Below, one piece after another: positions 1 through 10,431 of a stretch of 64,000 nucleotides of DNA. How positions within the stretch are numbered: position 1 is the first letter of the stretch; each line of letters opens with the position of its first letter. The stretch spans positions 241,159 through 305,158 of the forward strand of contig JAJZHW010000001.1 of NCBI GenBank assembly GCA_021810805.1, read 5' to 3'. Position numbers and translations under genes: made by a program. The notes below the pieces were generated by a model. It was not told the origin of the DNA. It worked only from the letters and a program-made list of their open reading frames with translations, and ran no database searches. Source of the stretch: Nitrospirota bacterium. GTDB lineage: Bacteria; Nitrospirota; Leptospirillia; Leptospirillales; Leptospirillaceae.

Positions 1-1
1 A

Positions 2-577
2 GAGCGTCTGGCCTTGAACCTGGCCAAACATCTCTCGGCCGTGGCCACCCTGACCCGGCGATATGTGGAGACGGTGGCCCGCCATCGCCCTCCCGGCCTG
101 CGCCCCCTTCGGGTGACCGAAACCCGGAAGACCCTTCCCGGTCTTCGCCTTTTCCAAAAGCATGCCGTTCGGGTGGGGGGAGGACACTCGCACCGCTCCT
201 CGCTCTCCTCCGGCATCCTCATCAAGGACAACCACCTCGTGGGAACGGGAGGGGTGGGGGCGGCCCTGGCCTTGGCGAGGCGCGACGCTCCCCATCCCTA
301 TCGGATTGAGGTGGAGGCCGACACCCCGGACCAGGCCCGGGAGGCGGTGGCAGGAGGCGCCGACATCGTTCTTCTGGACAACATGTCGGCCGCAATGATG
401 GCCTCTCTGGTGCCCGAGCTTCGGGAAATGGGCCGGGAGGTCCTTCTCGAGGCCTCCGGGGGGCTCACGCTGGAGAAGGTTCGGGATCTTGCCGCCATCG
501 ATCTCGATGTGTTGTCGGTGGGCGCCCTGACCCACTCGCCCGGGGACATCTCTCTTCGGCTCGATTTTCTGTCCTGA
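2..577 (+). CDS. nadC: Nicotinate-nucleotide pyrophosphorylase (carboxylating), C-terminal part; truncated by window start
   Basis: Reading frame open from base 2; RVTETRKTLPGLR...KHAVRVGGGHSHRSSLSSGILIKDNHL and LLDNMS motifs typical of NadC. Confidence 0.93.
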   Translation, partial: ERLALNLAKHLSAVATLTRRYVETVARHRPPGLRPLRVTETRKTLPGLRLFQKHAVRVGGGHSHRSSLSSGILIKDNHLVGTGGVGAALALARRDAPHPYRIEVEADTPDQAREAVAGGADIVLLDNMSAAMMASLVPELREMGREVLLEASGGLTLEKVRDLAAIDLDVLSVGALTHSPGDISLRLDFLS

Positions 578-1410
578 TGCCGACCTGGCCGAGTGACGAA
601 CCCCTTCGGCTCCGCCGGATCTATCCTGACCCTCCGGGATACTTTGCCCGGGAGCTCCCCTCCACGAACGACACTCTCAAAGCTTTGGTCCAGGCTGATG
701 AGCCGGAACCCTTCACGGTTTTGGTCTGTGGCCGACAGACCCGGGGAAGGGGGCGCCCCGGGAACCTCTGGTCCAGCCTTCGGGGGGATCTTGCCATGAG
801 CCTTTGGCTTCCGGTGGAGAGCCAGGAGCGGGCGCTTCCGCTCTCGCTCTTCGTGGCAGGAGCCTGTCTTGAGGCCCTTTCAGAGGTGCCGGGGGTCCGC
901 TGGAAATATCCCAATGACCTCTGCCGCGAGATGCCGGCCTCTTCCGACGAGGGGGGCGTGGGCAAGCTTGGAGGGATCCTGGTGGAGCCCCTGCGTCGGG
1001 AGGGCCGCCTTCGGGGCCATGTGGCCGGGGTCGGGATCAACCTGGTCGATGATCGTCCCTCCGCTCCCTTCGCCGCCGGGGCGCTTCCCCTGACCACGGT
1101 CGCTCCCTCCCATCTCCCCCCGCTTCGCCTGTCTCGCCAAATCGCGTGCTCCCTCCGATCCTTTCTCGACCGGGGGGAGGATGCCCTCCGGGAATGCCTC
1201 GACCGCCATCTCCTCTGGCGGGGACGATGGGTGGCCTATGCCCTGGAGACGGGAGAAAAGGGGGCATCGGGATTTCATTTGGGGCGCATGACGGGTCTCT
1301 CGTCGGAGGGGAGTCTTCGGGTGGTCGATTCTGACGGAAGGCCCCACCTCCTTCCGCCCCACGTCCGTACCCTGCGGCTGGTGGAGTCCCCCGGAGGAAG
1401 AGGTGTTTGA
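577..1410 (+). CDS. birA: Biotin--[acetyl-CoA-carboxylase] ligase
   Basis: STNDTLKAL, CGRQTRGRGRPGNLWSS, KYPNDL, KLGGILVE motifs; overlaps nadC stop (TGATG). Confidence 0.88.
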   Translation: MPTWPSDEPLRLRRIYPDPPGYFARELPSTNDTLKALVQADEPEPFTVLVCGRQTRGRGRPGNLWSSLRGDLAMSLWLPVESQERALPLSLFVAGACLEALSEVPGVRWKYPNDLCREMPASSDEGGVGKLGGILVEPLRREGRLRGHVAGVGINLVDDRPSAPFAAGALPLTTVAPSHLPPLRLSRQIACSLRSFLDRGEDALRECLDRHLLWRGRWVAYALETGEKGASGFHLGRMTGLSSEGSLRVVDSDGRPHLLPPHVRTLRLVESPGGRGV

Positions 1411-2215
1411 GCGGCCCCCCTGGCGCGAGGCCTGTGGGGTGACCGTCAAGGTGGGGCTCTCAAGAATATCGGTGGCCCTCCATGGATCCCGGGGGATTGT
1501 GGCCATCCGGACAGCCCCGACTCCCCCTCCGGGGGGGAAAGCCGCCCTCGGGGAATTTTTCTCCTCCCTCTGGCCGGCCCTCTCCCGGGAGGCTCTCCCC
1601 GGAGCCCTCGTCTGTGTTGTTCCGGATCTCGCCCCGGATCTTATCGAGCATTGGAAGAGGCGCTTCGGGGTCGTTCTTCGCCCCTTCGATCTGGCCGAGG
1701 CCCCCTTCTCCTCCGAAGACTACGCCGGGGTCCTGGGAGCCGACCGGGGGGCCTCCCTCTGGGGGGCTGTGGTGCGCCACGGGAAGAGTCTGGGTCCGTC
1801 GTTCATGGTGGCGGACTTCGGCACCCACACGGTGACGACGGTCCTGTGCCGGGGTCGCATCCTCGGGGGGACGATCATGCCGGGAATCACTTTGACGATG
1901 GGGGCGGTGGGGGCGGGCCGGGTCCTTTTGGGACAGGAGGCCACTCCTCGAGGGGAAGGCTTTGGGAGAGAAAAGCTTCGTCTTGTGGCGGCGGTGGGGC
2001 GAGGGACGCGGGAGGGCATTCTCTCCGGTGCAGTGCTGGGAGGCGTCGCAGCGGTGGAGGGACTCAGGAGCCGGGCGGAAAAAGAGGTGGGAGAGCCTCT
2101 GGGTCTGATTTTGACCGGAGGACTCTCACCCCTTCTTGCCCGTTTTTTCTCCGGAGATCCTCCGGTCGATCGTCAGCTCCTGCATTACGGGGCCACGTGC
2201 TTTCTGCTGGCGTGA
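1403..2215 (+). CDS. coaX: Type III pantothenate kinase-like protein
   Basis: DFGTHTV, GGTIMPGITL, LTGG motifs of the CoaX/ASKHA fold; next to birA as in many genomes. Confidence 0.75.
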   Translation: MFERPPWREACGVTVKVGLSRISVALHGSRGIVAIRTAPTPPPGGKAALGEFFSSLWPALSREALPGALVCVVPDLAPDLIEHWKRRFGVVLRPFDLAEAPFSSEDYAGVLGADRGASLWGAVVRHGKSLGPSFMVADFGTHTVTTVLCRGRILGGTIMPGITLTMGAVGAGRVLLGQEATPRGEGFGREKLRLVAAVGRGTREGILSGAVLGGVAAVEGLRSRAEKEVGEPLGLILTGGLSPLLARFFSGDPPVDRQLLHYGATCFLLA

Positions 2216-2334
2216 GCCAGCTCTTCCCGGACCACGGCGTGCGAGGGCCGGACGATGAGGTAGAGAAGGGCGGTGATCATGACAAAGCCCAGAATGCTGA
2301 GAACTCCGAAGAGAAGTGGAATGACGGTGTCCAT
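2185..2334 (-). CDS. Small single-TM membrane protein
   Basis: ORF 2185..2373 with likely start at MDTVIPLLFGVLSILGFVMITALLYLIVR; hydrophobic helix; overlaps 3' end of coaX. Confidence 0.4.
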   Translation of the reverse strand: MDTVIPLLFGVLSILGFVMITALLYLIVRPSHAVVREELAHASRKHVAP

Positions 2335-2755
2335 GGCAGACCTCCTTTCAGGGGTCTCTTCGGACGCTCCCAAAAAAACTTGAGACTATGATCCCCGTCA
2401 GGGTGGGGGCCATGCCGACGGGATAGAATAGGCGATGGTCGGAGACTTCGTGTAGACTCCCAAGGCCCTTCGATGGTAGGATCATCTCGTCCGCTCTTTG
2501 ACGGATGGCGATGGGGTTCGCCTAATCCCGACCTGTCGGGTGATGACTCCTACCATGGGTGATCCTGGATCAGGGTTCCGGCACATGTGGTGGGAGCGTG
2601 CGTTCCTCCGAGTCTTCTTTCCCCCTGCCGTCTTCTTTCCCGATCCTCTCCCCAGACTGAGACTCGATGTGGTGCCAAATTGCTATGAGGTCTGCGCTTT
2701 CGTGGACCTGCGACCTTGACCCCCGGTCGGGGACATTCCGACTTCGAGGACTTCT

Positions 2756-3700
2756 ATGGCCGAACCCGTTCAACCCCTCTCCTGGCGTTCCCCCAGAATC
2801 ATTCTGCCCCTCCTGGGGCTTTTGGCCACCCTGGTCTGGGGGCTCTTTCTGCTTGTGGACCGGGGACGCTATGTCCGTTCGGTGGACTGTTACGTGCAGG
2901 GGAAGATCACCCTGGTCTCCTCCCCCATTGGCGGGCGAGTGATCGCCCTTTCGGTCAACGAGGGCGACCCCGTCTCCATGGGAGAGGTCATTGCCACCCT
3001 CGACACCACGGGGGATCGCTACACTCGCCGCCACAACGTCTCCGCCAACATCTCCCCCTACCGGACGCTGGCCCGGGATCTGGCCAGAAAGGTCCGGGTG
3101 GCCCGGGAGGTCACCGATGCCCGGGACCACTTCCTCCGGGGCAAGACGCTCCTTGCGAACCATTTCATCTCCGAGCAGGACCTCGAGGATCTGGAGACGA
3201 CCTACCGGAAGGAAAAGGAGGCTCTGGCGGAGATCGACCGGATGGTGGCGGCCGACCGGGAGATGCTGGCGACCTCGGAGGTCCATCCGCGAAACCGGAC
3301 GGTCTTTGCCCCCCGCACCGGCCAGATCGTCCAGCGGCTGGTGACCTTGGGGGATGCGGTTCGCCCCTCCCAGCCCCTGGTGAGCCTGGTCGACCCCAAA
3401 AGCCGTGAGGATCTCTGGCTCGATGCCTACCTTCGGGAGACCCAGGTCTGGAAGGTCCACCCGGGGCAGAAGGTTCAAATTCGCATCGATAGCTATCCCG
3501 GGGTGGTCTTCTCGGGCCATGTGCTGGAGTTCATCCCGGCGGCGAGCCAGGCCTTCTCCCGACTTCCCCTCCAGAATGCCGCCGGGACCTTCGTGAAGGT
3601 GGTCCAGCGGGTTCCCGTGAGAATCGTCTTCGACAGCCTGAAGGGAAGGTCTCTTTACCCGGGGATGTCTGCCGAGGTGGCGATTGACCGGAGGTCCTGA
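2756..3700 (+). CDS. HlyD/EmrA-type membrane fusion protein
   Basis: N-terminal TM, biotinyl-lipoyl-like barrel (GKITLVSSPIGGRVIALSVNEGDPVSMGEVIATLD), coiled coil, beta-barrel. Confidence 0.85.
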   Translation: MAEPVQPLSWRSPRIILPLLGLLATLVWGLFLLVDRGRYVRSVDCYVQGKITLVSSPIGGRVIALSVNEGDPVSMGEVIATLDTTGDRYTRRHNVSANISPYRTLARDLARKVRVAREVTDARDHFLRGKTLLANHFISEQDLEDLETTYRKEKEALAEIDRMVAADREMLATSEVHPRNRTVFAPRTGQIVQRLVTLGDAVRPSQPLVSLVDPKSREDLWLDAYLRETQVWKVHPGQKVQIRIDSYPGVVFSGHVLEFIPAASQAFSRLPLQNAAGTFVKVVQRVPVRIVFDSLKGRSLYPGMSAEVAIDRRS

Positions 3701-5081
3701 GGTGTCCACAGTCCCGACTCCTCCCTTCGTGTGGTGGTGCCGCGGGAGCGGAGGGATGCGGCGAAGAATGATCGGGCTCTTCCTGGCTGCAGCAATTGCC
3801 GCCCTCCTGGGAACTCCGCCCGTCTGGGCCGATCCGGCGCCCGTGGAAATCGACCGGGAGACGGTGGTCAAAACGGCCCTCGCCTCCCATCCCCTTGTAC
3901 GAATGGCGGTGGACCGGACCCGGGCCCAGGATGAAGGGGTGGGAGCCGCCCTGGCCGATTACTATCCCCACCTTACCCTCTCCATCGACCAGCTCTTTCT
4001 GAATTCGGCCTTTGTGGGAGGAGTCTTCCCGGACTACCAGCCGATCGCCCCGGAGCTTCTCAACCCGACCCTCACCCAGGAGATTACCGATTTCGGCCGG
4101 CGCCACTACCGGGTCAGTGCGGCAAGAAATCGCCTCGAGAGCCGGCGACAGGAGCTGGCGGAGGCCCGCCTTTCGGTGGTCTATCGGGCTCGGGTGGCCT
4201 TCGATCAGCTCGCCATGTTCGAACATCTCCTCATCGCCGCGAAAAAAGGCGTGGAGGATGCCACCCTTCACTACCGGCAGGCCGCCCTGCGCCTGTCCAG
4301 CGGCTTTGGCGTTGTGACCGATGTGACCATGGCCCGGCTGCTTCTGGAGAAGACGCGCCTGGCCGAAATCCGAACGGAAAATTCCCTTCGCAAGGCTCAG
4401 GCCGATCTGGCCTATGCCATGGGCCAGGAGAGCGGTCTCTATCGGACCAAGGCCGGCCCGCCTTCTGCCTCTTCCCCGTTTTCCCTCTCCGGGTCGATGG
4501 CCTATGCCATGGCCCATCGACCTCTCCTTCTGGCCGCCCAGGCCCGGGATCGGGAGGCCCACAACCGGGTGGATGAGGTTCGCACAAGAAATTATCCCCA
4601 TCTCTCCCTGTTCGCCCAGGGATACCTCCTTTGGGGGGTCCCGGCGACGATCTCGGGGGCCCCCGCCGGCACGGGCCTCTTTCTCCCCACCTTCCAGAGC
4701 GGGGTGGCGCTCACCCTCCCCATCTTTGTGGGGGGGGAGATCGCCCACGAGACCCAGCGGGCGCGGATGGAGTCTCGTCGGGAGAGCGAGAAGACGCGTC
4801 TTGTCCGGATCCGGATTGCCCGGAACATCAGAAAGCTCGTCCTCGACATGAAGACCCAGGAGGAGACTCTGAGCCTCGATGAACGTCGCTTTGACAATGC
4901 CAGGGTCAACCTTGCCCTCGTCGAAAAGCGCTTTGCCCGGGGGCTGGTGGACGGGGTCACGGCCCTCGATGCCCAGACCGAGCTTATCGCCAGCCGGGAG
5001 CGGCTGGTGGCCGACCGGTACCGGCTGGCGATGATCCAGGATGCCCTTGACCGGGAGACGGGACGACGGGTGGGATTTTAA
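3684..5081 (+). CDS. TolC-family outer membrane efflux protein (likely start near 3756)
   Basis: Signal peptide and TolC repeats; overlaps the upstream HlyD gene. Confidence 0.85.
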   Translation: MTGGPEVSTVPTPPFVWWCRGSGGMRRRMIGLFLAAAIAALLGTPPVWADPAPVEIDRETVVKTALASHPLVRMAVDRTRAQDEGVGAALADYYPHLTLSIDQLFLNSAFVGGVFPDYQPIAPELLNPTLTQEITDFGRRHYRVSAARNRLESRRQELAEARLSVVYRARVAFDQLAMFEHLLIAAKKGVEDATLHYRQAALRLSSGFGVVTDVTMARLLLEKTRLAEIRTENSLRKAQADLAYAMGQESGLYRTKAGPPSASSPFSLSGSMAYAMAHRPLLLAAQARDREAHNRVDEVRTRNYPHLSLFAQGYLLWGVPATISGAPAGTGLFLPTFQSGVALTLPIFVGGEIAHETQRARMESRRESEKTRLVRIRIARNIRKLVLDMKTQEETLSLDERRFDNARVNLALVEKRFARGLVDGVTALDAQTELIASRERLVADRYRLAMIQDALDRETGRRVGF

Positions 5082-5289
5082 GATCCTCGATGCTTTGCTT
5101 TTTTTCTCCTCTGATTTCTTATATCTTTTTCTTTGAAGTCATAAAAAATCATAAAAAAATATAATTGTTTTACGGGAAATCCCTTGAGTTTTCCCTTCCG
5201 ATTCCTGTAGGCTCTGTTTGAGACAGGGAAAATAGGGTTTCCGTTGTTCCCCCCAATCGGTGCCGCCCGATGCTTGGAGGAGGATCGAC

Positions 5290-7143
5290 ATGAACGGACG
5301 AGAGGATCTCGCAGAGGAAGATCGGCGCATCCGGGAGGCCTTCGGGACCCTGACCCGCTTCTACGAGGCTCTGACCTCCCTCAATGCCCTGGCCCGGGAG
5401 AAGCTCTCCGAAGAGGACTTTCTGACCCGGGCGATCCCGATCCTCATCGACCGGGCCGGTTTTACCGCCGCAGGGTTCTATTTTGTCGAGGGGGAGACCC
5501 TTCGGCTGGGAGTCCATCGGATCGTCGATCCGGATCAGATGCAGGATCGCCATCCCCTTGCCTTTTCCCTGGATCCGGACTCCCCCGACAGTCGGACGGG
5601 AACGGTCCGGGCCTTCCGCAGCGGCACACCCGTCTTCGTCGACGATCTGCAAAAGGCCTACCACGATCTGGGACTCGCCCGGCGGGCCGAGGACTACCGG
5701 AGCATCTCCTTCCGTTCGACCGGATTGTGCCCCATCGTCCGGGGAGGTCAGACCGTCGGCGTCTTCGCCGTGGTCTCCGACCGGACTCACTTTTTTACCC
5801 CCGAGATCCGCGAGCTCCTTCTCGAGGTCTCCCGCATCATCTCCTTTACCCTCGATTACATCGATAGCGAATGCGCCCGCCGGCAGTCCGAAGAGTATTT
5901 CCGGACCCTCGTTGATGCCCTTCCCGATGGAGTCTGGCTCAAGGACGGCAAGGGGGCCTGGCTTTTGGCCAACAGGGTGGCGCTGGAGCTCTTCGGCCTT
6001 TTGGACCGGAGCGACTGGTTCGGAAAGACCGAAGAGGAGCTCTCCCGGGTAAACTCTCCCTTTTTCCAGGCCCACTTGACCTGTCTTGCGACGGATGAGC
6101 AGGCATGGCAGGACGGAAAAATCACCGACGCCGTTGAAGCGGTGTCGGCACCCGACGGGACTGTCCATATCATCGAGAGCCGGAAGATTCCGCTCTTCGA
6201 CGACGACGGAGCCCGCCGGCGGCTTGTGGTGATCGGACGGGACGTGACGGACCGGCTTCGGGCCGAGGAGGAGAAAAATCTCTCCGAGAAGATTTTCGAG
6301 ACGAGCCCCTTCGGGATCTTCGTCACCGACAGCGCCCGCCGGATCATCCGGGTCAATCCGGCCTTTACCGCCATTACCGGGTGGGTGGCGGCGGAGGTCT
6401 TGGGAAAAAACTCCCGGATGCTCGCCGACCCGTCTGTGGACGACGAGACCTCCCGGACCCTCTGGGAGCATGTGGACACCCGGGGAGGATGGTCGGGGGA
6501 GGCCCGCTGCCAGAAGAGCAATGGCGAGCGTTATATCGGATGGTACGACATCAAGGCACTCAAAAAGAACGGGGTGACCACCGGGTACTTCGGACTCTTT
6601 TCCGACATTACGAAAAGAAAGGAAGACGAAGAACGGATCGTTCACCAGGCCTTTCACGACCCCCTCACCGACCTGCCCAACCGGAGAAGCTTCATTTTGC
6701 GTCTCGAAGAGGAGATTGCCCGGGCGGGGCGGGATCCCTCTCTCCAATTTGCGGTGGGACTCCTCGACCTCGATGGTTTCAAGGAGGTTAACGATCGTTA
6801 TGGCCATCCGGCGGGAGACGAGCTTCTGGCGATTGTCTCCCGCCGACTGGAAAAGACCCTTCGGACGACGGACTTCCTGGCCCGCTTCGGGGGAGACGAA
6901 TTTGCCATTCTTTTTGACAAGGTGGGTGCCGGTGACCCCGTCTTTGAAAGGATCATCACCTCCATGAGGGTGCCGGCCGTCATTCGGGGCCATCAGGTTC
7001 CCCTCTCCGGAAGTCTTGGCCTCTGCCTTTGCCCCCCGGCTCCTTCCGACTCGGACCAGCTTCTGTCCCGGGCCGATGCCGCCCTCTATGAGGTGAAAAA
7101 GCGGGGACGCAATGGCTGGAGCCTCTACTCCTCCCCCCCATGA
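5290..7143 (+). CDS. GAF/PAS/GGDEF diguanylate cyclase-like protein
   Basis: HDPLTDLPNRRSF and RTTDFLARFGGDEFAILF; PAS motifs upstream; downstream AGG AGG-rich start region. Confidence 0.9.
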   Translation: MNGREDLAEEDRRIREAFGTLTRFYEALTSLNALAREKLSEEDFLTRAIPILIDRAGFTAAGFYFVEGETLRLGVHRIVDPDQMQDRHPLAFSLDPDSPDSRTGTVRAFRSGTPVFVDDLQKAYHDLGLARRAEDYRSISFRSTGLCPIVRGGQTVGVFAVVSDRTHFFTPEIRELLLEVSRIISFTLDYIDSECARRQSEEYFRTLVDALPDGVWLKDGKGAWLLANRVALELFGLLDRSDWFGKTEEELSRVNSPFFQAHLTCLATDEQAWQDGKITDAVEAVSAPDGTVHIIESRKIPLFDDDGARRRLVVIGRDVTDRLRAEEEKNLSEKIFETSPFGIFVTDSARRIIRVNPAFTAITGWVAAEVLGKNSRMLADPSVDDETSRTLWEHVDTRGGWSGEARCQKSNGERYIGWYDIKALKKNGVTTGYFGLFSDITKRKEDEERIVHQAFHDPLTDLPNRRSFILRLEEEIARAGRDPSLQFAVGLLDLDGFKEVNDRYGHPAGDELLAIVSRRLEKTLRTTDFLARFGGDEFAILFDKVGAGDPVFERIITSMRVPAVIRGHQVPLSGSLGLCLCPPAPSDSDQLLSRADAALYEVKKRGRNGWSLYSSPP

Positions 7144-7245
7144 ACCCCTTCCGGCTCCTCCCTGCCCCGATCCTTTTTATCGCACTCCTCGTCCCCGCTC
7201 CCCTTGCAAATGTCTCGTGACGGCAATGAAAAACGATTGTCCGGC

Positions 7246-7274
7246 TTGCCTTTTTCTGAGCGATTTCGTATGAT
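7246..7274 (+). promoter_or_regulatory. Candidate sigma70-type promoter upstream of malate dehydrogenase
   Basis: TTGCCT (7246-7251), 17-nt spacer, TATGAT (7269-7274). Confidence 0.5.
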
Positions 7275-7363
7275 CTGTCCCATAGTGACAACCTTGGGAT
7301 GACCGCTTCATGGCTCTTTTCGCCCTCTCCCGGACAGGTCGGTGAGGGGGGATTGGGTCGTTT

Positions 7364-8371
7364 GTGGCTCGCGGAGAGGTAACTCTTGTCGGGAATAAGG
7401 AGATTCGTGTGCGGATAGCGAAAAAGAGAAGAAAGGTCAGCATCATCGGTGCCGGAAACGTCGGCGCGACCACAGCCCAGAAGATCGTCGAAAACGGCCT
7501 GGCCGATGTCGTTCTTCTCGATATTCGCGATGGGGTGGCCCAGGGAAAGGCCCTGGACATCCTGGAGGCCGGACCCCTGATGGGGTTCGATACCCGGATC
7601 ATCGGCACCGGCCATTATGAAGATATCGCCGACTCTTCGGTGGTCGTCGTAACGGCGGGCTTCTCCAGAAAGCCCGGCATGTCTCGGGACGACCTTCTTC
7701 ACAAGAATGGCGAGATCATCCGCGATGTGGCCCACAATATCTGCAAGTTTGCTCCCGACAGCATCATCATTCCGGTGACCAACCCCATGGACCTCATGGC
7801 CTATGTCCTCTGGCGGGTGACGGGCTTTCCCCGGGAGAGGGTCATCGGCATGGGGGGCGCCCTGGACAGCTCACGGTTCGCCTACTTTCTCTCCGAAGAG
7901 ACCCGGACCTCCGTCTCCAATATCCACAGCCTCGTCATGGGGGGGCATGGGGATCAAATGGTGCCTCTCCTGGACTTTTCCACCATTGCCGGGGTGCCGG
8001 TCCGGAAGATGATTCCCGCCGACCGCCTCGAGGCGCTTGTGACCCGGACCCGGAACGGGGGCGCCGAAATCGTCCACCTGATGAAGGATTCCTCGGCGTA
8101 CTTCGCCCCGGCTGCCGCCACCTATTCGATGATCGAGTCGATTCTCCACGACCGGCATCGCATCATTCCCTCCTCCGTCCTCCTCGAGGGAGAGTACGGC
8201 ATCCGCGGGGCCTTTGTGGGAGTTCCGGTGCGGCTGGGAAATCAGGGTCTCGAAGAAATCGTTCAGCTTCCTCTCTCTGCGGAGGAGTCGAGCCAGCTGG
8301 CCCATTCGGCGGCGGTCATTGCCGAGGGCATCTCTGCGCTCAATCGGCTCTTCAACGATTTTTCAGAGTAG
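7364..8371 (+). CDS. mdh: Malate dehydrogenase, LDH-like type (alternative start 7409)
   Basis: KVSIIGAGNVGATTA, VTNPMD, GMGGALDSSRF, VMGGHGDQMVPL. Confidence 0.93.
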   Translation: MARGEVTLVGNKEIRVRIAKKRRKVSIIGAGNVGATTAQKIVENGLADVVLLDIRDGVAQGKALDILEAGPLMGFDTRIIGTGHYEDIADSSVVVVTAGFSRKPGMSRDDLLHKNGEIIRDVAHNICKFAPDSIIIPVTNPMDLMAYVLWRVTGFPRERVIGMGGALDSSRFAYFLSEETRTSVSNIHSLVMGGHGDQMVPLLDFSTIAGVPVRKMIPADRLEALVTRTRNGGAEIVHLMKDSSAYFAPAAATYSMIESILHDRHRIIPSSVLLEGEYGIRGAFVGVPVRLGNQGLEEIVQLPLSAEESSQLAHSAAVIAEGISALNRLFNDFSE

Positions 8372-8428
8372 ACTCCTGTCCGCAGGGGCCATGGCCTCTG
8401 CGTCCGGATGTGCGTCTCGGGAGGGAGC

Positions 8429-9007
8429 ATGCTGACGCTTCTTCGCCGAAAGTCAGTATTGGTGGGCCTCTCCCTTCTTCCCCTTCTTGGCGCCATCATC
8501 CTTTTTGGCCTTCTGGCCCGCCGGCACGTCGCGGACAGGGGGGCGGTCCCCACCGATCTTCATCCCCCGGCGACGCCCGTTGTCGTCATCCGGAATTTCA
8601 CCTACTCCCGGACATTTCGCTCTCAGACCCGCTGGTTCGTCAAGGCCAGGGAGGCTCGGGTCGGTCAGGGACAGAGCCGGACGACCCTTTCGGATCTTTC
8701 CGCCCATATCATTCTTTCGGAGACCCTCTCCCTCTTTATTCTGAGTCAGGAGGGGACCATCGACCGGGTCGGACACCAGTTCCTTGTTTCGGGACGGACG
8801 GTTCCTGTGTCTGCCGCCTTTTCCAGCGGGTTGCGGGTCGTCTCGCGGCGATTGAATTACCACGATGCCTCCGATACCATCACAACGGGAGGAGCGGTTA
8901 CGCTTGTAGGGCGGGGAATTGTCATTCATGGCGAAGGTCTTTCCTCCCGACCCAAAACCCAGTCCTTCACCGTTGAGAGGAATGTGCATGCTGTCTTTGC
9001 CGGGTAG
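8429..9007 (+). CDS. lptC: LPS export periplasmic protein LptC-like
   Basis: Single N-terminal TM followed by beta-jellyroll-like sequence; directly upstream of lptA-lptB. Confidence 0.7.
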   Translation: MLTLLRRKSVLVGLSLLPLLGAIILFGLLARRHVADRGAVPTDLHPPATPVVVIRNFTYSRTFRSQTRWFVKAREARVGQGQSRTTLSDLSAHIILSETLSLFILSQEGTIDRVGHQFLVSGRTVPVSAAFSSGLRVVSRRLNYHDASDTITTGGAVTLVGRGIVIHGEGLSSRPKTQSFTVERNVHAVFAG

Positions 9008-9047
9008 GGGAGGCTACGGGGGCGCTCCCGGGAGAAAGGCGCCGACA

Positions 9048-9695
9048 ATGCGCGGCTCTTCTCGAGCGAAGCTCCCGGAGAGGGCTTGGGTCGCTGCTTG
9101 CCTTGGGCTCCTCCTGTTTCCGGGGAGCTCCTTCGGAGGATCCTCTCCCGGTGGAGACGCCTCTTCTGTCCCGGGGGCCTCCTCTCACGGGAAGCCCCCC
9201 ACGGCCATGGTGATTCGCTCCGACCACATGCTGGCGCGCAATATCGAGAACGAAATCACCTTTTCGGGCCATGTTCACCTGGTCAAGGGGACCCTACGTC
9301 TGACATCGGAGGATCTGGTCGTCTATCTTCGCAAGGCGGGCAAGGGAAAGACCCTCATGGAGGAGACGGGGCAGGGGAGCTCCTCCCAGCGTGTGGAGAC
9401 CATGGTGGCCACCGGACATGTGATTATCCGGACCCCCCGGAGGACCGCCTATGCGGGACGCGCCGTCTATGTGGAGTCGGCCCATCTTTTCGTTCTGACG
9501 GAGGATCCGGTGGTGATCCAGAACGGCGACAGAATGAGTGGGGCGCGCATCACCTTTTTTACGAGGATGAACAAGAGCGTGGTTCAGGGGCACAGTCTGA
9601 TGCTTCTTGATTCTCATGGGACGAGTTCCCCCCCGACTTCCCCTAAGGCCCCCGCTCCGAAGGACTCGGGAGGAAGGGCGACCGATGGCCATTGA
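9048..9695 (+). CDS. lptA: LPS transport periplasmic protein LptA (OstA-like)
   Basis: Signal peptide, [47 protein letters not shown]; context. Confidence 0.83.
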   Translation: MRGSSRAKLPERAWVAACLGLLLFPGSSFGGSSPGGDASSVPGASSHGKPPTAMVIRSDHMLARNIENEITFSGHVHLVKGTLRLTSEDLVVYLRKAGKGKTLMEETGQGSSSQRVETMVATGHVIIRTPRRTAYAGRAVYVESAHLFVLTEDPVVIQNGDRMSGARITFFTRMNKSVVQGHSLMLLDSHGTSSPPTSPKAPAPKDSGGRATDGH

Positions 9696-10431
9696 GGCGA
9701 TTGGTCTCATGAAGACCTATCACAAGCGCCGGGTGGTCAACGGGGTGAACCTTCTCGTGAACCCCGGGGAGGTGGTGGGCCTTCTGGGGCCCAATGGAGC
9801 CGGAAAGACGACCTCCTTCTACATGATCGTGGGGCTTGTGAAGCCCGATGGCGGCCGGATCCTGATGGGGGGAGAGGACATCTCGAAAATGCCCATGCAC
9901 AAGCGGGCCCGTCTGGGGATCAGCTACCTTCCGCAGGAGTCGTCGATCTTTCGGAAGCTCTCCGTGGCCGACAACATCATGGCCGTCCTGGAGTTCATGG
10001 ACCTGACCCCGGCCGAGCGGCAGCAACGCCTCGATACCCTCCTCTCCGAGCTCAATGTGGGGCATCTCCGGACAAGCAAGGCCTATACCCTCTCCGGCGG
10101 CGAGCGTCGACGCGTGGAGGTGGCCAGGGCGTTGGCCACCAAGCCGGAATACATTCTCCTAGACGAGCCCTTCGCCGGCATCGATCCCATCGCGGTCATC
10201 GAAATTCAGAAGATCATCGCCCAGCTCAAATCCCGGGGGATCGGGGTCCTGATCACCGACCACAACGTCCGCGAGACCCTGGAGATTACCGACCGGGCCT
10301 ACGTCATCAACCAGGGGCAGATCCTCGAAGAGGGAACCCCCCGCCAGATCGCCTCTTCTCCGAAGGTTCGGGAGTTCTACCTCGGAGAGCGTTTCCTTCT
10401 GAACCAGGACATGGTCCAGGGGGCCTCGTGA
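9685..10431 (+). CDS. lptB: LPS export ABC transporter ATP-binding protein
   Basis: [46 protein letters not shown]. Confidence 0.96.
   Translation: MAIEAIGLMKTYHKRRVVNGVNLLVNPGEVVGLLGPNGAGKTTSFYMIVGLVKPDGGRILMGGEDISKMPMHKRARLGISYLPQESSIFRKLSVADNIMAVLEFMDLTPAERQQRLDTLLSELNVGHLRTSKAYTLSGGERRRVEVARALATKPEYILLDEPFAGIDPIAVIEIQKIIAQLKSRGIGVLITDHNVRETLEITDRAYVINQGQILEEGTPRQIASSPKVREFYLGERFLLNQDMVQGAS

Noticed and set aside
5170-6993. 607-aa minus-strand ORF opposite the GGDEF gene
   Set aside because: Antisense shadow ORF with no recognisable domain.
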